NCBI GenBank assembly: GCA_964058845.1
Contig: CAXKVR010000028.1
Location: forward strand, 372,001-436,000
Length of the DNA: 64,000 nucleotides
From: Carex sylvatica
Taxonomy: Eukaryota; Streptophyta; Magnoliopsida; Poales; Cyperaceae
Direction: 5' to 3'
In this document: positions 1 to 11,639 of the stretch, piece by piece
Numbering within the stretch: position 1 is the first letter of the stretch
Layout of the letters: the number at the start of each line of letters is the position of its first letter
Program-made: the position numbers and the translations under genes
Notes under the pieces: generated by a model
Told to the model about the DNA's origin: nothing
Seen by the model: the letters and a program-made list of their open reading frames with translations, nothing else
Database searches by the model: none

Positions 1-2341
1 AGTATTTATATTTTAAAATTTTAAGTTATTATAGTTTTAAAAATATAGAAACAATAGAGATGCAAAAAAAAAAAAAAAAATGACATTTGCACCTAAGCTT
101 TTTGCATGGCATATCTGACTTATCAGATTAATCCAAACTGGTTTTCATATAACAATATATCTTCAAGAAAATGTTTTCCTCCGCTGACAGACTTTTGATA
201 TATAGGAAGTATACATGCAAATTTCAAAAGAACCCAGATTAACTTTCTGTTAAGTACTACACTAAATAATAACTTCAAAAAGATATCCCATGATAATAAA
301 CTGATTGATTGCTTTTGGGACCCATATTGGTCAAAGAGGATACTGGCTCCTTCTAATAAACCCCCTTTTTTAAATGAAAATTGTATATTGTACCCGAAAC
401 AGCAAAGCATAGTTGGAGGAAACCAATATTTTTTTTTGGCACATTAACGTTTATTATACTCATAGTAATATAACCGAATTTATGGTAGTATTAATGTATA
501 ACTAGATTTCAAGATCATTTTTATGTGTAGATAACAGCAAACTAATTTATTTTGATAAAAGGAACACAGAGTCCCTTGTGTGTCCTTATGGGTACAACAT
601 AAGGTAGCATTGGAAATCTATTAATAAAATGGATTTGGGGGCTAGTTTATGATTTGTTTTAATAATTAAAAACGAAGAAGAAAAATTGCGAGTGTGTTGA
701 TGACTTTATTCTTGCTTTGAAAGATATCTCAAAAGAACAACAAGCCATCCCACGAGTCGCAAGCATCACACTCTCCAAAAGCCCACGAGCACCAACTCCT
801 TAATAATCATAATTTTTTTTTTTTTATTTCGGCCTAAGATGGGATGGTATTTTATATAGTGTGACTTAGTTTCTCTACCACATCTCTTCTATGGCATTTC
901 ATAAAACAATATTGTTTTCCTTAAAAAAAAAAAAGTTGGCGAATAATTGATTTTCGGTATCTTTTTCTAATTGAATAGGCGAATTAAATTAAATTTATAA
1001 TTATTTACAATTTGTACTCGAATTATTTGTGTATTTTATTAAGTATTCGCAAATAATTTCAAATTATTTGCAAAATTTGAATTCTTTATTTAATCTTTAG
1101 AATTTTGATATATATTTATACATTGAGAAGGATTAAAATGCACCATTGGTTTTGTGCCTCAACCATACCTCACGTCTCTATCTCCATTTACAAAGTTCAA
1201 ACAGTCAATCTGAACCGTTCATCTTGTTCTACATATTAAAATGTGCTTAGAGACCAAATTTTATATTTTTTTGAAATTTTTTTACTATTTATTTAGATAA
1301 GTACAAAATTACTGCATCTGGACCATCCAAAAACAGTGATTTTGTACCTATCTAAAAAAATAGATCATATATGTATTATTAAATCAATGATTTAGATCAT
1401 GCTGAATTATTCACGAATTTGAATTCATCACTATGGCACTAGGTGAGAATTTGCTTCTTTTTTCGGAGGAAAAGGAGCACCCTCTTTTTAGAGAGAGGAA
1501 GAGAGAAAAGATAGAACAAGAGAGAATAAGAGATAGAGAGGAGAGGAGGGTCCTCCTATTCTCAAAAATAGAAGGAGATTTTGTTCCCTGTGGCACGGAT
1601 CACAATACAAGATTCCTGAATAATATCCATATTATACTTGGAGTTATTCATTTTGAACACCTCTTCAAATTATTTTCATATTTGACAAATTGTGCGGACA
1701 CAATATTTACCTATATTATAAAAAATATAACTACTTCATAATATTCTGAATGTTTTCAAGTCCCTAACTTATCAATGTGGCATAGTGTGATTATATTAGT
1801 TGTATGAAAGATATGATGACAGTGCAACTATAACATACAAACTTAATCGTGTGATTCACATTAAAAGTGTACTGAGTGATGTGACTTTTTAGGAATTTTA
1901 TAGAATTGTGCAAGATAACTAACGAGAGGATAAATTCCCGTGTCGTAGTTCTATAATAGAGATCTATTAACAAATGCAAATTTTTCAAGCGTTGGATCAA
2001 AAATTATCTATGAGAAACTACTAACAGATGTATGAATTGAGTTTGAATCTTGATCGCTCATTACAAATTGATATGAAAGCTAAAACAACTCTGTAAATTT
2101 TAAAATTGGCTAAATTTGACTCAAACTCTTAATCGTATGGCCCAGACACCAAACTCAAGTTTGAATTACTTTAGAGAATCCACCCCCTTGAAAATTTAGG
2201 AATTAAGATCAAATGTAATACCTGACCGACACAAAATGAGATATGATCATCTGTTTTAATCCTCACAAATCTCAAAGCAAACTCTCTGTGATATAATACA
2301 TATAATACAGCAGGGCATACTTGATTAGCTGCAATTTTTTT
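1..2341. other. AT-rich intergenic DNA, no gene seen
   Basis: No supported gene. Open frames here are short, AT-rich and lack recognisable domains. Around 1137-1395 is a diverged member of a fold-back repeat family that recurs near 5990, 8599 and 13021. It has a GTACAAAAT ... ATTTTGTAC inverted centre and motifs such as CTGAACCGTTCA. A purine-rich stretch lies at about 1465-1575. Confidence 0.6.
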
Positions 2342-2659
2342 GGTCATATTTGGTTGTGAAATAAAATTAATGATGATTAAATTGCTTACTTTATCTTTCT
2401 CATATTTTATATCTTGTTTAATAGTTGAATTTACAGTTTAAATTAATTCATCTAGAAGAGTTGATGTTGAAAAATGAATCCTTATTTGTGACACTAGAAT
2501 TTATAAATGAAGCAAGTGTGGAATAAATTAATTAATTCGGAAAGATAGAGTAACTTACTCCGGATTAATTCATCTCTTAGTCCATTCTACTCTTTTTTTA
2601 CTTCTCATTTGACGGTTTAAGAATAAAATAAGGTGTTTACTCCGCAGCCAAACGTGGCC
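2342..2659. mobile_element. MITE-like element with imperfect terminal inverted repeats
   Basis: The left end GGTCATATTTGGTTGTG is matched by the inverse of the right end, GGCCACGTTTGGCTGCG (12 of 17 positions by eye). The interior is AT-rich and non-coding and contains GGAGTAAG/CTTACTCC motifs that recur at 39633-39793. I could not define a clear target-site duplication, so the superfamily is unassigned. Confidence 0.4.
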
Positions 2660-3719
2660 AAATTAAGTGCATTTAGTACTGTACATAGGCCACAAAAATC
2701 ACTGCAACAGAAGAACCAAGAGAATGCTAACAGGGAAGGAGACTAAAAAGTCTAAAAAGAAGATCAGCATTGGGGATGGCGACATGGTTTGATACAATGG
2801 AGACCATCATTCCATTCCCCCCTCCTACAACCGAGATTTGGGGGTTCGTACGTACTCAGACCGGTACCATATTCCTGACCCGGTATTGCGTACAAACACT
2901 TCGGATTATTAGCCTACGGACCCAATGATGATTCGGATTATGTAGAACCGCATCTAGGAACATGCATTACTTATCAACTAGTGGCAAATATTTATTAATA
3001 CTTGCATTGTGTATGTATTTTTTTTTCACAGCGCCTCTTCAAATTATTCATCTAATATTTTTAATATATTTATAAAAAAATAATTTGATTTAGAAAATAT
3101 CAATATTTTGATATGTTATTTGTATAATAAAATAATGAACTATTTACAAATTATTTTTGAAACACAAACTTATTGCTTACCATTTATCAAGTTACTTTAA
3201 AAAAAAAAAACTAAAATTAGTTATTCCTTTTATAAAAGAACACAAGAGGCACGTATAAGCATTTTCATTCTCTATTCTTTTATTTTTGTAAAAAAAAAAA
3301 AAAAAAAACAACAACACTCGTTCTCCAAAGATAAACAAGCCAATGCTTGGTGTAGTGCACAGATATGGTAAAAAGTGAAAAAGTAGATAGAAAATTAAAT
3401 AAATTAGGGGGAAAAAAGGAAATGGTGACAAATGGGAAGTTGGCAAGTTGCCTGAGCAGAAAGGGGATGGAAAAACAAAATTAAATAAAAGAAGTTGAGA
3501 GCACTTAAAACACAAAGTACTTTGCAAACCTAAAAACGCAATAGAGAGCTCCTTTTGGGGCTTGATTGGGGCACCCCTCTCTTTATTTGGAGCAAGTCTT
3601 CTAATTGATATTTCTTTTTAATGACTGATTTGCCCTTCAACTGTTGCTTTTGACTATTGGTGTGTGTTATATATTCTCTAAAAGTCTATTTAAGTGTAAG
3701 CAACATTTTAACAATAAAA
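2660..3719. other. Intergenic DNA without recognised gene
   Basis: AT-rich sequence with A-tracts (3197-3210, 3291-3308). No coding region, RNA gene or clear transposon end was recognised. Confidence 0.55.
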
Positions 3720-5330
3720 ATTTCTTAATCAGATTGATGTGTGTTATGCGCTTTTGGCTAGATAGATGGTGTGGTGATCAACCTTTACAACATCTGTATC
3801 CCCATATGTTTTCTATTGTTGTGGATCGATTTATTTCAGTGACTGACTTTTTTACTTCTTCTCTAAGGTTGGGTTTGGATGAGACAAAGAATAGTGTTAA
3901 TTTGAATTAACTACTATTTCAAGTTACTATTCTGAACTACTATTTTACGTTTGGATGTATTTGAGTTAGCAAAAAGGATCTATTCTTTGTTTGTCTTTAG
4001 TGGATTAGCATGTTTTTCTACTAACTCAACTAAAAGTTGAATTAGCTCACTATCTCAAATTTGAGTTAGCTCACTATTCTCACTAACCCAAGTCTTCATC
4101 CAAACACACCCTAAATAATACTTTTAGAAGACAATTAACAGCAATTTACTTACAAGAATGGCATTCTTTGCAAAATAAATTCTTATATTTTAGTTTAGAT
4201 TCTACTTTAGAAGATAAATTGTTGTGGAAATGGTCAAATAAACATATTTTCACTGTGCATTATTTTTATATGTGGCTAGAATATAGTGAGATCCTAAATA
4301 ATACTTACAATATGATTTGTTATTAATTCTAAGATATCTCTTAAGATTAAGATATTTTTCAGGTTGGTTGGGGAAAATAAAATTCTTATCAAATTTAATT
4401 TACTTAAACGAGGTTGGCAAGGGGCAACTGATTATGTGTTTTGCGGTCAACCTGAAACTAATAAGCATCTCTTTGTTAATTGTTCTTATATTCAACTAAT
4501 ATGGGATTGGATTTCAAGTTTTAATGACTTTACTTTTACATGTACTACTTTAGATGATTTGTGGTTATTAGATGTAGCTATACCTTTTGAGGATCGTTTG
4601 TTGATTGAACTATTACGTGGTGATGTTTTATAGATTATTTGATTTGACCGTAATCATATTTGTTTTAATCATTCTAATCCAGCTTCTACAAGGACTTTGT
4701 ACAAGAATTATTTCTTTAACAATATTTTGGTGCTCATCTAGAAATGATGATTCTGATTTGAACTTGAGTCTCATTCTTTCTTCTGATATTAAGGATCTAC
4801 CAGATCAGTTACGGATGGAGGAAGAATCAGTTCTGGACCTGACTACGACAATGGATTACAAGAATGAAACAGTATATGCGAGAATAGAAAGTTACTATCT
4901 ACGAAGGTATAGCGATATAAAGATTTTTTTTCTTTTAGCGACGGTAATATCGACGACGGTATACTAACAGGATACTGTTCCAGCAGTGCAGGTAACACAT
5001 GAAGATCTGGACCCTCGTTTGCACCTCTGCCCAGAGAGAATTTTGGACATGGCAGCCAATGTCTGACTCCGTGCTAAATAATGACTATAATAGTATGGAT
5101 TGGATCTTTTAGATTACTGGACTGGGGCTGTTATTTTGTTTAGTTTAGCTATGACCTTTTGTGTTGCTTTGTACTGTTTTACTATTCTGTTGATAATGTT
5201 ATTTTAATTGTATGACTCTGATGTACTGATAACTGGGTTCAAAGTACCTGCTTTGGATACGTGGTCCTGGTTTAATTGATTTATAATAGAAATCAATGGA
5301 CTTGTTTACTACTTTTCAAAAGAAAAAACA
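3720..5330 (+). pseudogene. LINE (non-LTR retrotransposon) 3' fragment, zf-RVT region, broken
   Basis: Conceptual translation from about 3738 gives RFWLDRWCGDQPLQHLYP and, further on, a segment with FCGQPETNKHLFVNCSY near 4441-4490. This is the pattern of the zinc-binding zf-RVT domain found after the reverse transcriptase of plant LINEs. Only this C-terminal part is present; the endonuclease and RT core are missing. The frame contains many stops and shifts. The non-coding tail ends in an A-rich stretch near 5320-5330, as expected for a LINE 3' end. A 245-bp MITE is inserted at 3867-4111. The family assignment rests on recognising the motif, not on a search. Confidence 0.65.
3867..4111. mobile_element. 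Tourist-like (PIF/Harbinger) MITE inside the LINE fragment
   Basis: A 245-bp non-coding element. The left end reads GGTTGGGTTTGGATGAGAC, and the inverse of the right end reads GGGTGTGTTTGGATGAAGAC. It is flanked on both sides by TAA (3864-3866 and 4112-4114), the 3-bp target duplication typical of PIF/Harbinger MITEs. Removing the element and one TAA reconnects the LINE reading frame, which dates the MITE after the LINE. Confidence 0.75.
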
Positions 5331-6417
5331 GATGCAATATTTTGATCTAATTAATATTCATAAATAAAGGTTAAAATATCTCAATTTTTTTATCTTCTTT
5401 TTTAAAACTTTAATAACTTAAATTTTAAATGTTAAAATAAAAATGCTACATATAGTCTATACTATTTTCTATATACAAAGAGTTATGACATTTCAATCAA
5501 GAGTTTGTAAAAATATTTCAGTCGAGAGCACACTATCAGATGATTGCAACATGTCTTCTTTTATCTTATTTCAAAGACAAGTAAAAAAAAAAGTTGTTAT
5601 GGGCAAAATATTTTTAGGTATAAAATTCAAGACAAAAGGGCATATTTGTCACAAAATATGCACATCGATTAAAAAAGGGGAATTTCACGTATACCCCTCA
5701 AAAACTTTGAAATTACGTATTCCCCTTCTAAAATTAATAATAACATACTTATCTTTCTAAATTTTGAAAACTCACAAATTTATCTATTTTATTGTCTTTT
5801 CTATTCATACACATTTTAAATTTAAAAATTACATATTTTACCCTTTATTAAATAAAATAAAAAGTATCTAGCATGTTTTAGAAAAATGTCAATCTTCTAA
5901 TCGGTCGATTTTCAAGGGGCAAGTGGGTCATTCTTCTACTTCTGACACTTACACAAACATATACTATGATCTCCTATATTTGTTTTTGAAGTTCAAATAG
6001 AATCATTCAACATGTGAAGCTCGCATGAAAATATATTTGCAAATCAAATTTTACATTGTTTAAAAAATTTACTATTTTTTTAACTAGATAGAATAATTAC
6101 TTGATTTGAAAATTCTCGACCACCTAAAAACAATGATTTTTTATAAATCTAAAACAATAGTAAATTTATTTTCAAAAATATACAAATTTGATATGTAAAT
6201 ACATTTTTATATGAAAATCATATTTAACAGTTAATTAAAATTTTAAAAATAAATATATAAATTCATATTACTAGTCGACATGCATTATGCACATTACTAT
6301 ATTAGCATAACCTCACTGAAAAAATGATTATCGGTTAAAAACCATACGGCGGCGAAGTATTCATTTTCATGGATGAATCATGAATGCTGATTTTTTTTTT
6401 TAATTTAATATATGTTA
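5331..6417. other. AT-rich intergenic DNA with a fold-back repeat copy
   Basis: No gene recognised. About 5990-6305 resembles the fold-back MITE at 13021-13378: it shares the ATGAAAATCA / ATTTGCAAATC-type arms and a TGCATTATGCACATTACTAT end. The element borders could not be fixed. Confidence 0.4.
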
Positions 6418-6425
6418 TCTTGGAG

Positions 6426-6962
6426 TAGAGTATTGCTTTTACCCGCCCGGGTCGGACCCGATCCGTACCCGCCCGTGCCCGTTACCCGGGTTACCCGTGC
6501 CCGAGCCCGGGTATGGGTCGGGTAAACGGGTAGACGGGTACGGGTAAAAAACGGGTAGGGTACGATTTTTTGGTTCAAAACCCGACCAAACCCGGTCCGA
6601 TTTAAGTCCGACCCGACCCGACCCGACCCGACCAACCCGACCCGGACCCGGACCCGACCCCGACCCGACCCGACCCGACCCGACCCGACCCGTATCCGAC
6701 CCCGTACCCGACCCCGTATCCGACCCCGTACCCGACCCCGTACCCGAACCCGTACCCGACCCGTACCCGTTAAAAAATTCAAAAAAATTCAAAAAAATTC
6801 AGAAAAATTCAAAAAAATTCAAAAAAATTCAAAAAAAGTTCAAAAAAATTCAGAAAAAATTCAAAAAAATTCGAAAAAATTCAAATTTTTTTGAAATTTC
6901 GAATTTGCCGCCTAAAAAAAAAAAAAAAAAAAAAAAAACAGAAAAAACCAGAAAAAAAACAG

Positions 6963-6993
<31 letters not shown>

Positions 6994-7200
6994 GGACCGG
7001 ACCGGGTACCCGACCCGGACCGGGTACCATACCCGGACCGCCCTACCCGTGCCGGGTACCACGGGCACGGGTAAAACTCGGGTCGGGTACGGTTTTTGAA
7101 AATTATACCCGAGTATACCCGCCCCGAGATACCCGTTTACCCGACCTACCCGTACCCGACCAAACTCGTGGCCCGAGCCCGGTCCGAGAGCAGCCCACTA
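6426..7200. mobile_element. Non-autonomous hAT-like element with dense ACCCG repeats
   Basis: A 775-bp element starting TAGAGTATTGCT and ending AGCAGCCCACTA, so both ends fit the hAT terminal pattern TAGNG...TGCT. It is flanked by a perfect 8-bp direct repeat TCTTGGAG (6418-6425 and 7201-7208), the target duplication size of hAT transposons. The interior has two blocks of tandem ACCCG/CGGGT units (about 6440-6770 and 7000-7190) around a central AAAAATTC repeat and A-tracts (6771-6990). In known hAT elements, short subterminal repeats bind the transposase; these are candidates for that role. There is no transposase, so it must be moved in trans. The long arginine/glycine-rich frames here are translations of the repeat, not genes. 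Confidence 0.8.
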
Positions 7201-7819
7201 TCTTGGAGTATATGATAGAAAAAGTAGTGATTTGGCTAGTGATTTTTTTTTTTGAGGGTATTTGGCTAGTGATTTGACATGGGAGAGCTGAGCATGCAAT
7301 GCCTCTGATTCTTATCCTGTGCACTGGGTCCCACATGTAATAGTCGCCGATTTGAAGTATTTGCAAGATTCTTATCCAGTCAGTCAAATTTAGACGGGAC
7401 TAGGGAATATTCTTTTCTGGTGCATTTCAATAATATCTTCAATATAATAATAATGTTCGATAGTCGATAGTATCCAACAAAAATAGATTACAATATCCCT
7501 CTGGTTGGTTGTCTTAAAAAAAATTATTATCTTAGTCGTCTTTTTATCAATAAAAATCTGGTAAATTTTACTTCCATATCGATCCATATAGAAGTTTGAA
7601 AAATATGAGATTTAATATATTTTTCATGCAATATGAACATAGAGCAGTTCATATTGCATGGTATTAGTACGAAAAATATGTGATTTGATAAAGTTATGTG
7701 ATATTCATCTACTTGAATATCTCAGAATTATAGTGCGCTACACCTTGTTGATTATCTGTAACATTTAAAAATAATATATGACATCGTTTTCAAAAAAAAA
7801 TTAAGAATAAAATCCGGCC

Positions 7820-8085
7820 ATTGTGAACCACAGGGGCCCTGTGAGACGCGAATCCGTATCCTCCCAGGTATATATCTGACTGAACCTAATCGAAACGGAC
7901 GGCCCAAATTTACTCTTAGCCCAGATTTTTAAATTGTACGAATCTCAAAGCACAAATAATACTCCCCCCCCTGCGCTATCTCGAGTAATCACCGATTGAG
8001 AGTAAATCTAAACCGTCTGTTTCGATCAAGTTCAATCAGATACCTGGAAGGATACGGATCCGTGAGACGCTATGGTTCATAGTCG
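7820..8085. repeat. Fold-back element (about 265 bp, long inverted arms)
   Basis: The left arm contains GTGAGACGCGAATCCGTATC followed by CCAGGTATAT and ACGGACGG. The right arm contains the inverse (ACCTGGAAGGATACGGATCC, GTGAGACGC), so the whole segment can fold into one long imperfect hairpin. There is no coding capacity. This is probably a MITE; the target duplication was not identified. Confidence 0.55.
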
Positions 8086-8134
8086 TCTGATGGAGTTAGT
8101 TGGTTTTCACATCTCCCACTCATTGCACAGAATT

Positions 8135-8250
8135 AAATCTGCTGTTATTCTATAGAAACTGTTCGTTGAGATTTGTGCATGAAAAACTTCTTTATTGAGA
8201 CTTGCGCATGAAAAAATTTGAACGGTTTAAATCAAAATAACAGCAGATTT
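8135..8250. repeat. Perfect 15-bp inverted repeat
   Basis: AAATCTGCTGTTATT at 8135-8149 is exactly inverted at 8236-8250. Between the arms the sequence TTGAGA(T/C)TTG(T/C)GCATGAAAAA occurs twice in tandem. Probably the core of a small mobile element. No coding content. Confidence 0.55.
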
Positions 8251-8598
8251 ATTTTCCTCATTGCACGCATTTCGTATTAATTCTACCTTGTTTTTTCATG
8301 TCCACCAAAACACTATGAACCGTGACATTGCACTAGGCCATTGTGGTTCAGAACAGCGATGCTCTATGCCGAGATTTTTCAAAAATGATGCCAGAGAATT
8401 TATTTTAAATACTATGGATAAAAAAATTTGGAGCTAAACACTTTGGAAATCAACCATGAGTGATAATTAGGAGCAATGTTTTAAAATGAGGTTTTTATGC
8501 AGTATGTTAAAAGTTATTGCATACCGAATATGCAATATGTAGTTACATATGTAGATCTTTTTTATTTATATATGTGAATTTAAAAATAAAAATTTATA

Positions 8599-9000
8599 GA
8601 GGAGGGTTTCAATACTTTATATTTGTCATACCTCATTATACCTCATATTTTATATATTTATTTTAAAAGTCCAAATTGTTAATCTGAACGGCTCAACATG
8701 ATATTTATACTAAAATATGTTTAGAGATGAAATTTTTGAATTTTTGAATTTTTGAATATTTTTTACTATTTTTTAAGAAAGGTACAAAATCATTGTTTTT
8801 GCACCGTTCAAAAAATAACAATTTTCTACACATCTTAAAAAATAGTTAAAAAATTTCAAAAATTATAAAAATTCATTCCCAACCATATTTTAGTATGGAT
8901 ATCATGTTGAACGGTTCAGATCGACAATTTAGACTTTGAACATGAAGAAAATGAAGATATAAAATATGAAGTATAAAAAAAGAGGTATTGAAACCCCCTC
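8599..9000. mobile_element. Palindromic MITE
   Basis: The left end GAGGAGGGTTTCAATAC is matched by the inverse of the right end GAGGGGGTTTCAATACC. The two halves are complementary over much of about 400 bp (for example CTGAACGG near 8680 against CCGTTCAG-type sequence near 8910). The centre contains GGTACAAAATCATTG and related inverted sequence. It is a member of the fold-back family seen at several places in the window. I could not confirm a target duplication. Confidence 0.6.
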
Positions 9001-9478
9001 ATATAGAATATAAAAATAAGTATGCAGTAATATGCAGTAATGATATGTGATCAAATATGTAATAATAATATACGGTGCAGTCGCATATGTAAAACTGTAT
9101 ATTAGACTGTTGTATATAGATTGAAATTAAATACACATATACAGTCACATAAACTGTATTTTAATACACTGCTCAGGAGCTCCAATATGCTCAAATTAAA
9201 GAAGTTGAAGCAAGCAATGGTATACATACGCCAAAAAAATCCCCAACAAGTTTTCTGCATAAAGACTAGAGAATTAATTGGTGCCCCTCCCTCTCTCTAT
9301 ACATCCCTTTCTCTCTCCTCACACGCGGGCCTCTCAAGCCAAAACAAAGGAAACCTCAAAAGCAACTACCACCCGTCACAAACCAATGAAGCAACTCAAT
9401 TAATTAGCACCAAAACATAAACAACAATACCCAAAGAATTAACAAAGAGAAAACAAATCAAACTATATCTGTACCCAA

Positions 9479-9480
<2 letters not shown>

Positions 9481-9512
<32 letters not shown>
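9481..9512. repeat. CT microsatellite upstream of the BPS1-like gene
   Basis: About 16 CT units, roughly 210 bp before the start codon at 9722. CT/GA-rich tracts are common in plant promoters. No regulatory role is shown by sequence alone. Confidence 0.85.
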
Positions 9513-9513
<1 letters not shown>

Positions 9514-9649
9514 GCCATGAAACCAGTGGAGAGAAGAAATCCATCATTCCCCCCCACACTTTTCATGAACTTTGTGCTCATTTTAATTTAAGCTTTTTCT
9601 TCCTCTTAGTTTGTTTGTTTTTAAATGTAATTCTCTCTAAACAATTCCC

Positions 9650-9658
9650 TATAAATAC
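9650..9658 (+). promoter_or_regulatory. TATA box of the BPS1-like gene
   Basis: TATAAATAC lies 72 bases before the ATG at 9722, in a C/T-rich context. Transcription would be expected to start about 30 bases downstream, leaving a short pyrimidine-rich leader of about 40 nt with no intervening ATG. Confidence 0.65.
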
Positions 9659-9721
9659 ACCTCTCTTCCCTTTCTTCCCTTCTCAATTCACCCCACCACC
9701 ACCTCTATCTCTCATTCAAAC

Positions 9722-11408
9722 ATGAATTCTTCTTCTTCATCTCTCAACTCATTCTATTCCTCCTTAGCTAGAGGCATAGATGGTCTCGATCGGTCGGCCT
9801 CGCCGCACCTCTTTTGTCTCCAGTTCATGCAAAACTCGCTGTCTCTCATTCGTTCGACTCACACCCAACTAACCCAACTCGTCAAACGGCTCCACCTGCC
9901 AGCTGGCGAATCGTGGTTGGACGAGTACATGGATGAGTCGACCCGGTTATGGGAAGCATGTGATGTGTTAAAACTAGGCATGTCTGGCATGGAAAACTAT
10001 TGCACAAATGTAACTCATCTGGTTTCTTTGATGGAGGATTTGATTAGAAATGGAGACTCCATTCATTCACACATTGGTAGACAGGTATTAATTGGGTTTT
10101 TTTTTTTTGACAATACTTATATATCTCGCTTTTGAAAGAAACAGGATTTATTTGTCTAGTGCTTTCTGAGAATAATGGATGGTGGTGTGACCTGAGCAAT
10201 GGATGTCTCCTTTATTTTCTAGAATTGGAGATAACTCAGAACTGTGCTCAAGACTCCTTTGCTTTCATTTTCAAATACACTTTAATATTATTTTCTTTTC
10301 AATTCTTTTGTGAAGATACGACCCTTTTTGTTTGTAAAAAGTCTGTAGTTGTACGATATATCTTTTTTTTTTTAAGTAGTACTCTGCTTTATACAAGCAC
10401 TAGATTCCCATCTTGCTTTTCCTATTTTTAAATTTTTAATTCTAGTTGATGTTTTTTTTTTACATATTTATTTCAAGAGGCTTCTGGTTTTTACAACATA
10501 CCCATCATTATTATATAGAAGTGGAACTCAGGTTTTCTACATTTTTTTTGCTTTGTGATACAATATTCACCTCACCACCTGCCAATTAATACTATAGACT
10601 GAGGTACTAAAATGTAACCTAACCGGCCAATACTCTTGCTTTACTTCCATGAGTAACTTTCTTATGTTACTTTTTTATATTATCTAAATCAGGTTGTTCT
10701 TCTTCACAAAAGTAACAATCCGCAATTCACATTTGAAACTTTAAGATTTGCATGCAAGTATAATATTGTCGGTATAAGTAACATTATAACCACAATATGA
10801 AATATAGTTTAAGTAGCTTTGCCTCTCATTGCATATAGGTTGCAAGAGCAATAACTGGATGCAGAAGAGAGGCGATAAGTCTCGAGGAAGAAAACCGGGT
10901 ACTAGCTGAGACCCGTTTAGACATGCTCCCTCTACAGCAGTCTGACGAGGTGTACCCCACCGAATCACGGCTTAACGGGTTCAATGGATTCCGAGGCGTG
11001 TTATACGCCATGCGCAGTGTCAGCTCCTTTCTACTGACAATTCTGACATGGGGATTGGTTCACTGGTGGTCCTGTTCGGGTCCCAGTTTTAACGGGTTGA
11101 ATTCATTTGGATCCGCTTATATGACTTCGATCGAGAGGTTGCATCAACGTGTTCAAATTGAGATTGAGCAGACAGCAGAACGGCCCGGGATATTATTGTA
11201 TGAATTCCAAATAGTTCGTGCACTGATACAAGAACTGGAGAGGAATGGAGGTGATAGATTGGAGATGAATGAGAAGGTGAATGGATTGAAAATTTGGATA
11301 GGTTTGTTGAGAAATGGATGTGAGAATTTAGTTGGCCAACTGGATGATTTATTTGATGAAATTGTAGAGGGAAGAAAGAGGTTGTTGGACTTATGTAGTA
11401 ACAGGTAG
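9722..11408 (+). CDS. BYPASS1/BPS1-like protein (two exons)
   Basis: Exons 9722-10084 and 10839-11408 join in phase 0 (CAG|gtatta ... atatag|GTTGCA) to encode 310 aa. The N-terminal part (NSFYSSLARGIDGLDRS, then a helical segment ending ESWLDEYMDESTRLWEACD) and a hydrophobic stretch at about residues 175-198 (VLYAMRSVSSFLLTILTWGL) match the plant BYPASS1-related family. The rest is predicted helical and acidic. Arabidopsis BPS1 restrains production of a root-derived mobile growth signal, and its relatives have been linked to membranes and stress responses; the biochemical activity is unknown. The start is the first ATG after the TATA box, with an A at -3. The intron is 754 bp. The 3' flank has GA, GT and G tracts (11591-11628). 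The gene converges on the SHMT gene at 13812. Family membership is confident; the exact orthologue is not. Confidence 0.88.
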
Positions 11409-11590
11409 ATTTAATTTAGAGATAGAGATATTAAATTAGTGAGAGTGAGAAGGGATTAACATACATCTTTTGTAAGGTTAAGAAATGAGAATTTTACAGG
11501 CTTTAAGTTTAATTATGTGGCCTCATTTGTGAGTTGTGACCTTATGAATTTGACCTTTGATATATACTTTTAAGACCTCCTAGAAGTAGA

Positions 11591-11628
11591 GAGAGAGAGA
11601 GGTGTGTGTGTGTGGGGGGGGGGGGGGT
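11591..11628. repeat. GA, GT and poly-G low-complexity run
   Basis: Consecutive GA, GT and 12-G tracts in the 3' flank of the BPS1-like gene, within its probable 3' UTR. The G-tract could cause polymerase slippage or form a local G-rich structure. Confidence 0.8.
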
Positions 11629-11639
11629 TAAAGGGGAAC

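Noticed and set aside
3192..3527. 111-codon frame on the - strand rich in phenylalanine
   Set aside because: Low-complexity translation of A-rich sequence with no domain or gene context.
6405..7277. Several overlapping frames encoding arginine/glycine/valine- or lysine-rich proteins
   Set aside because: They are translations of ACCCG and A-tract repeats inside a hAT-like element; all frames are open because the repeat lacks stops.
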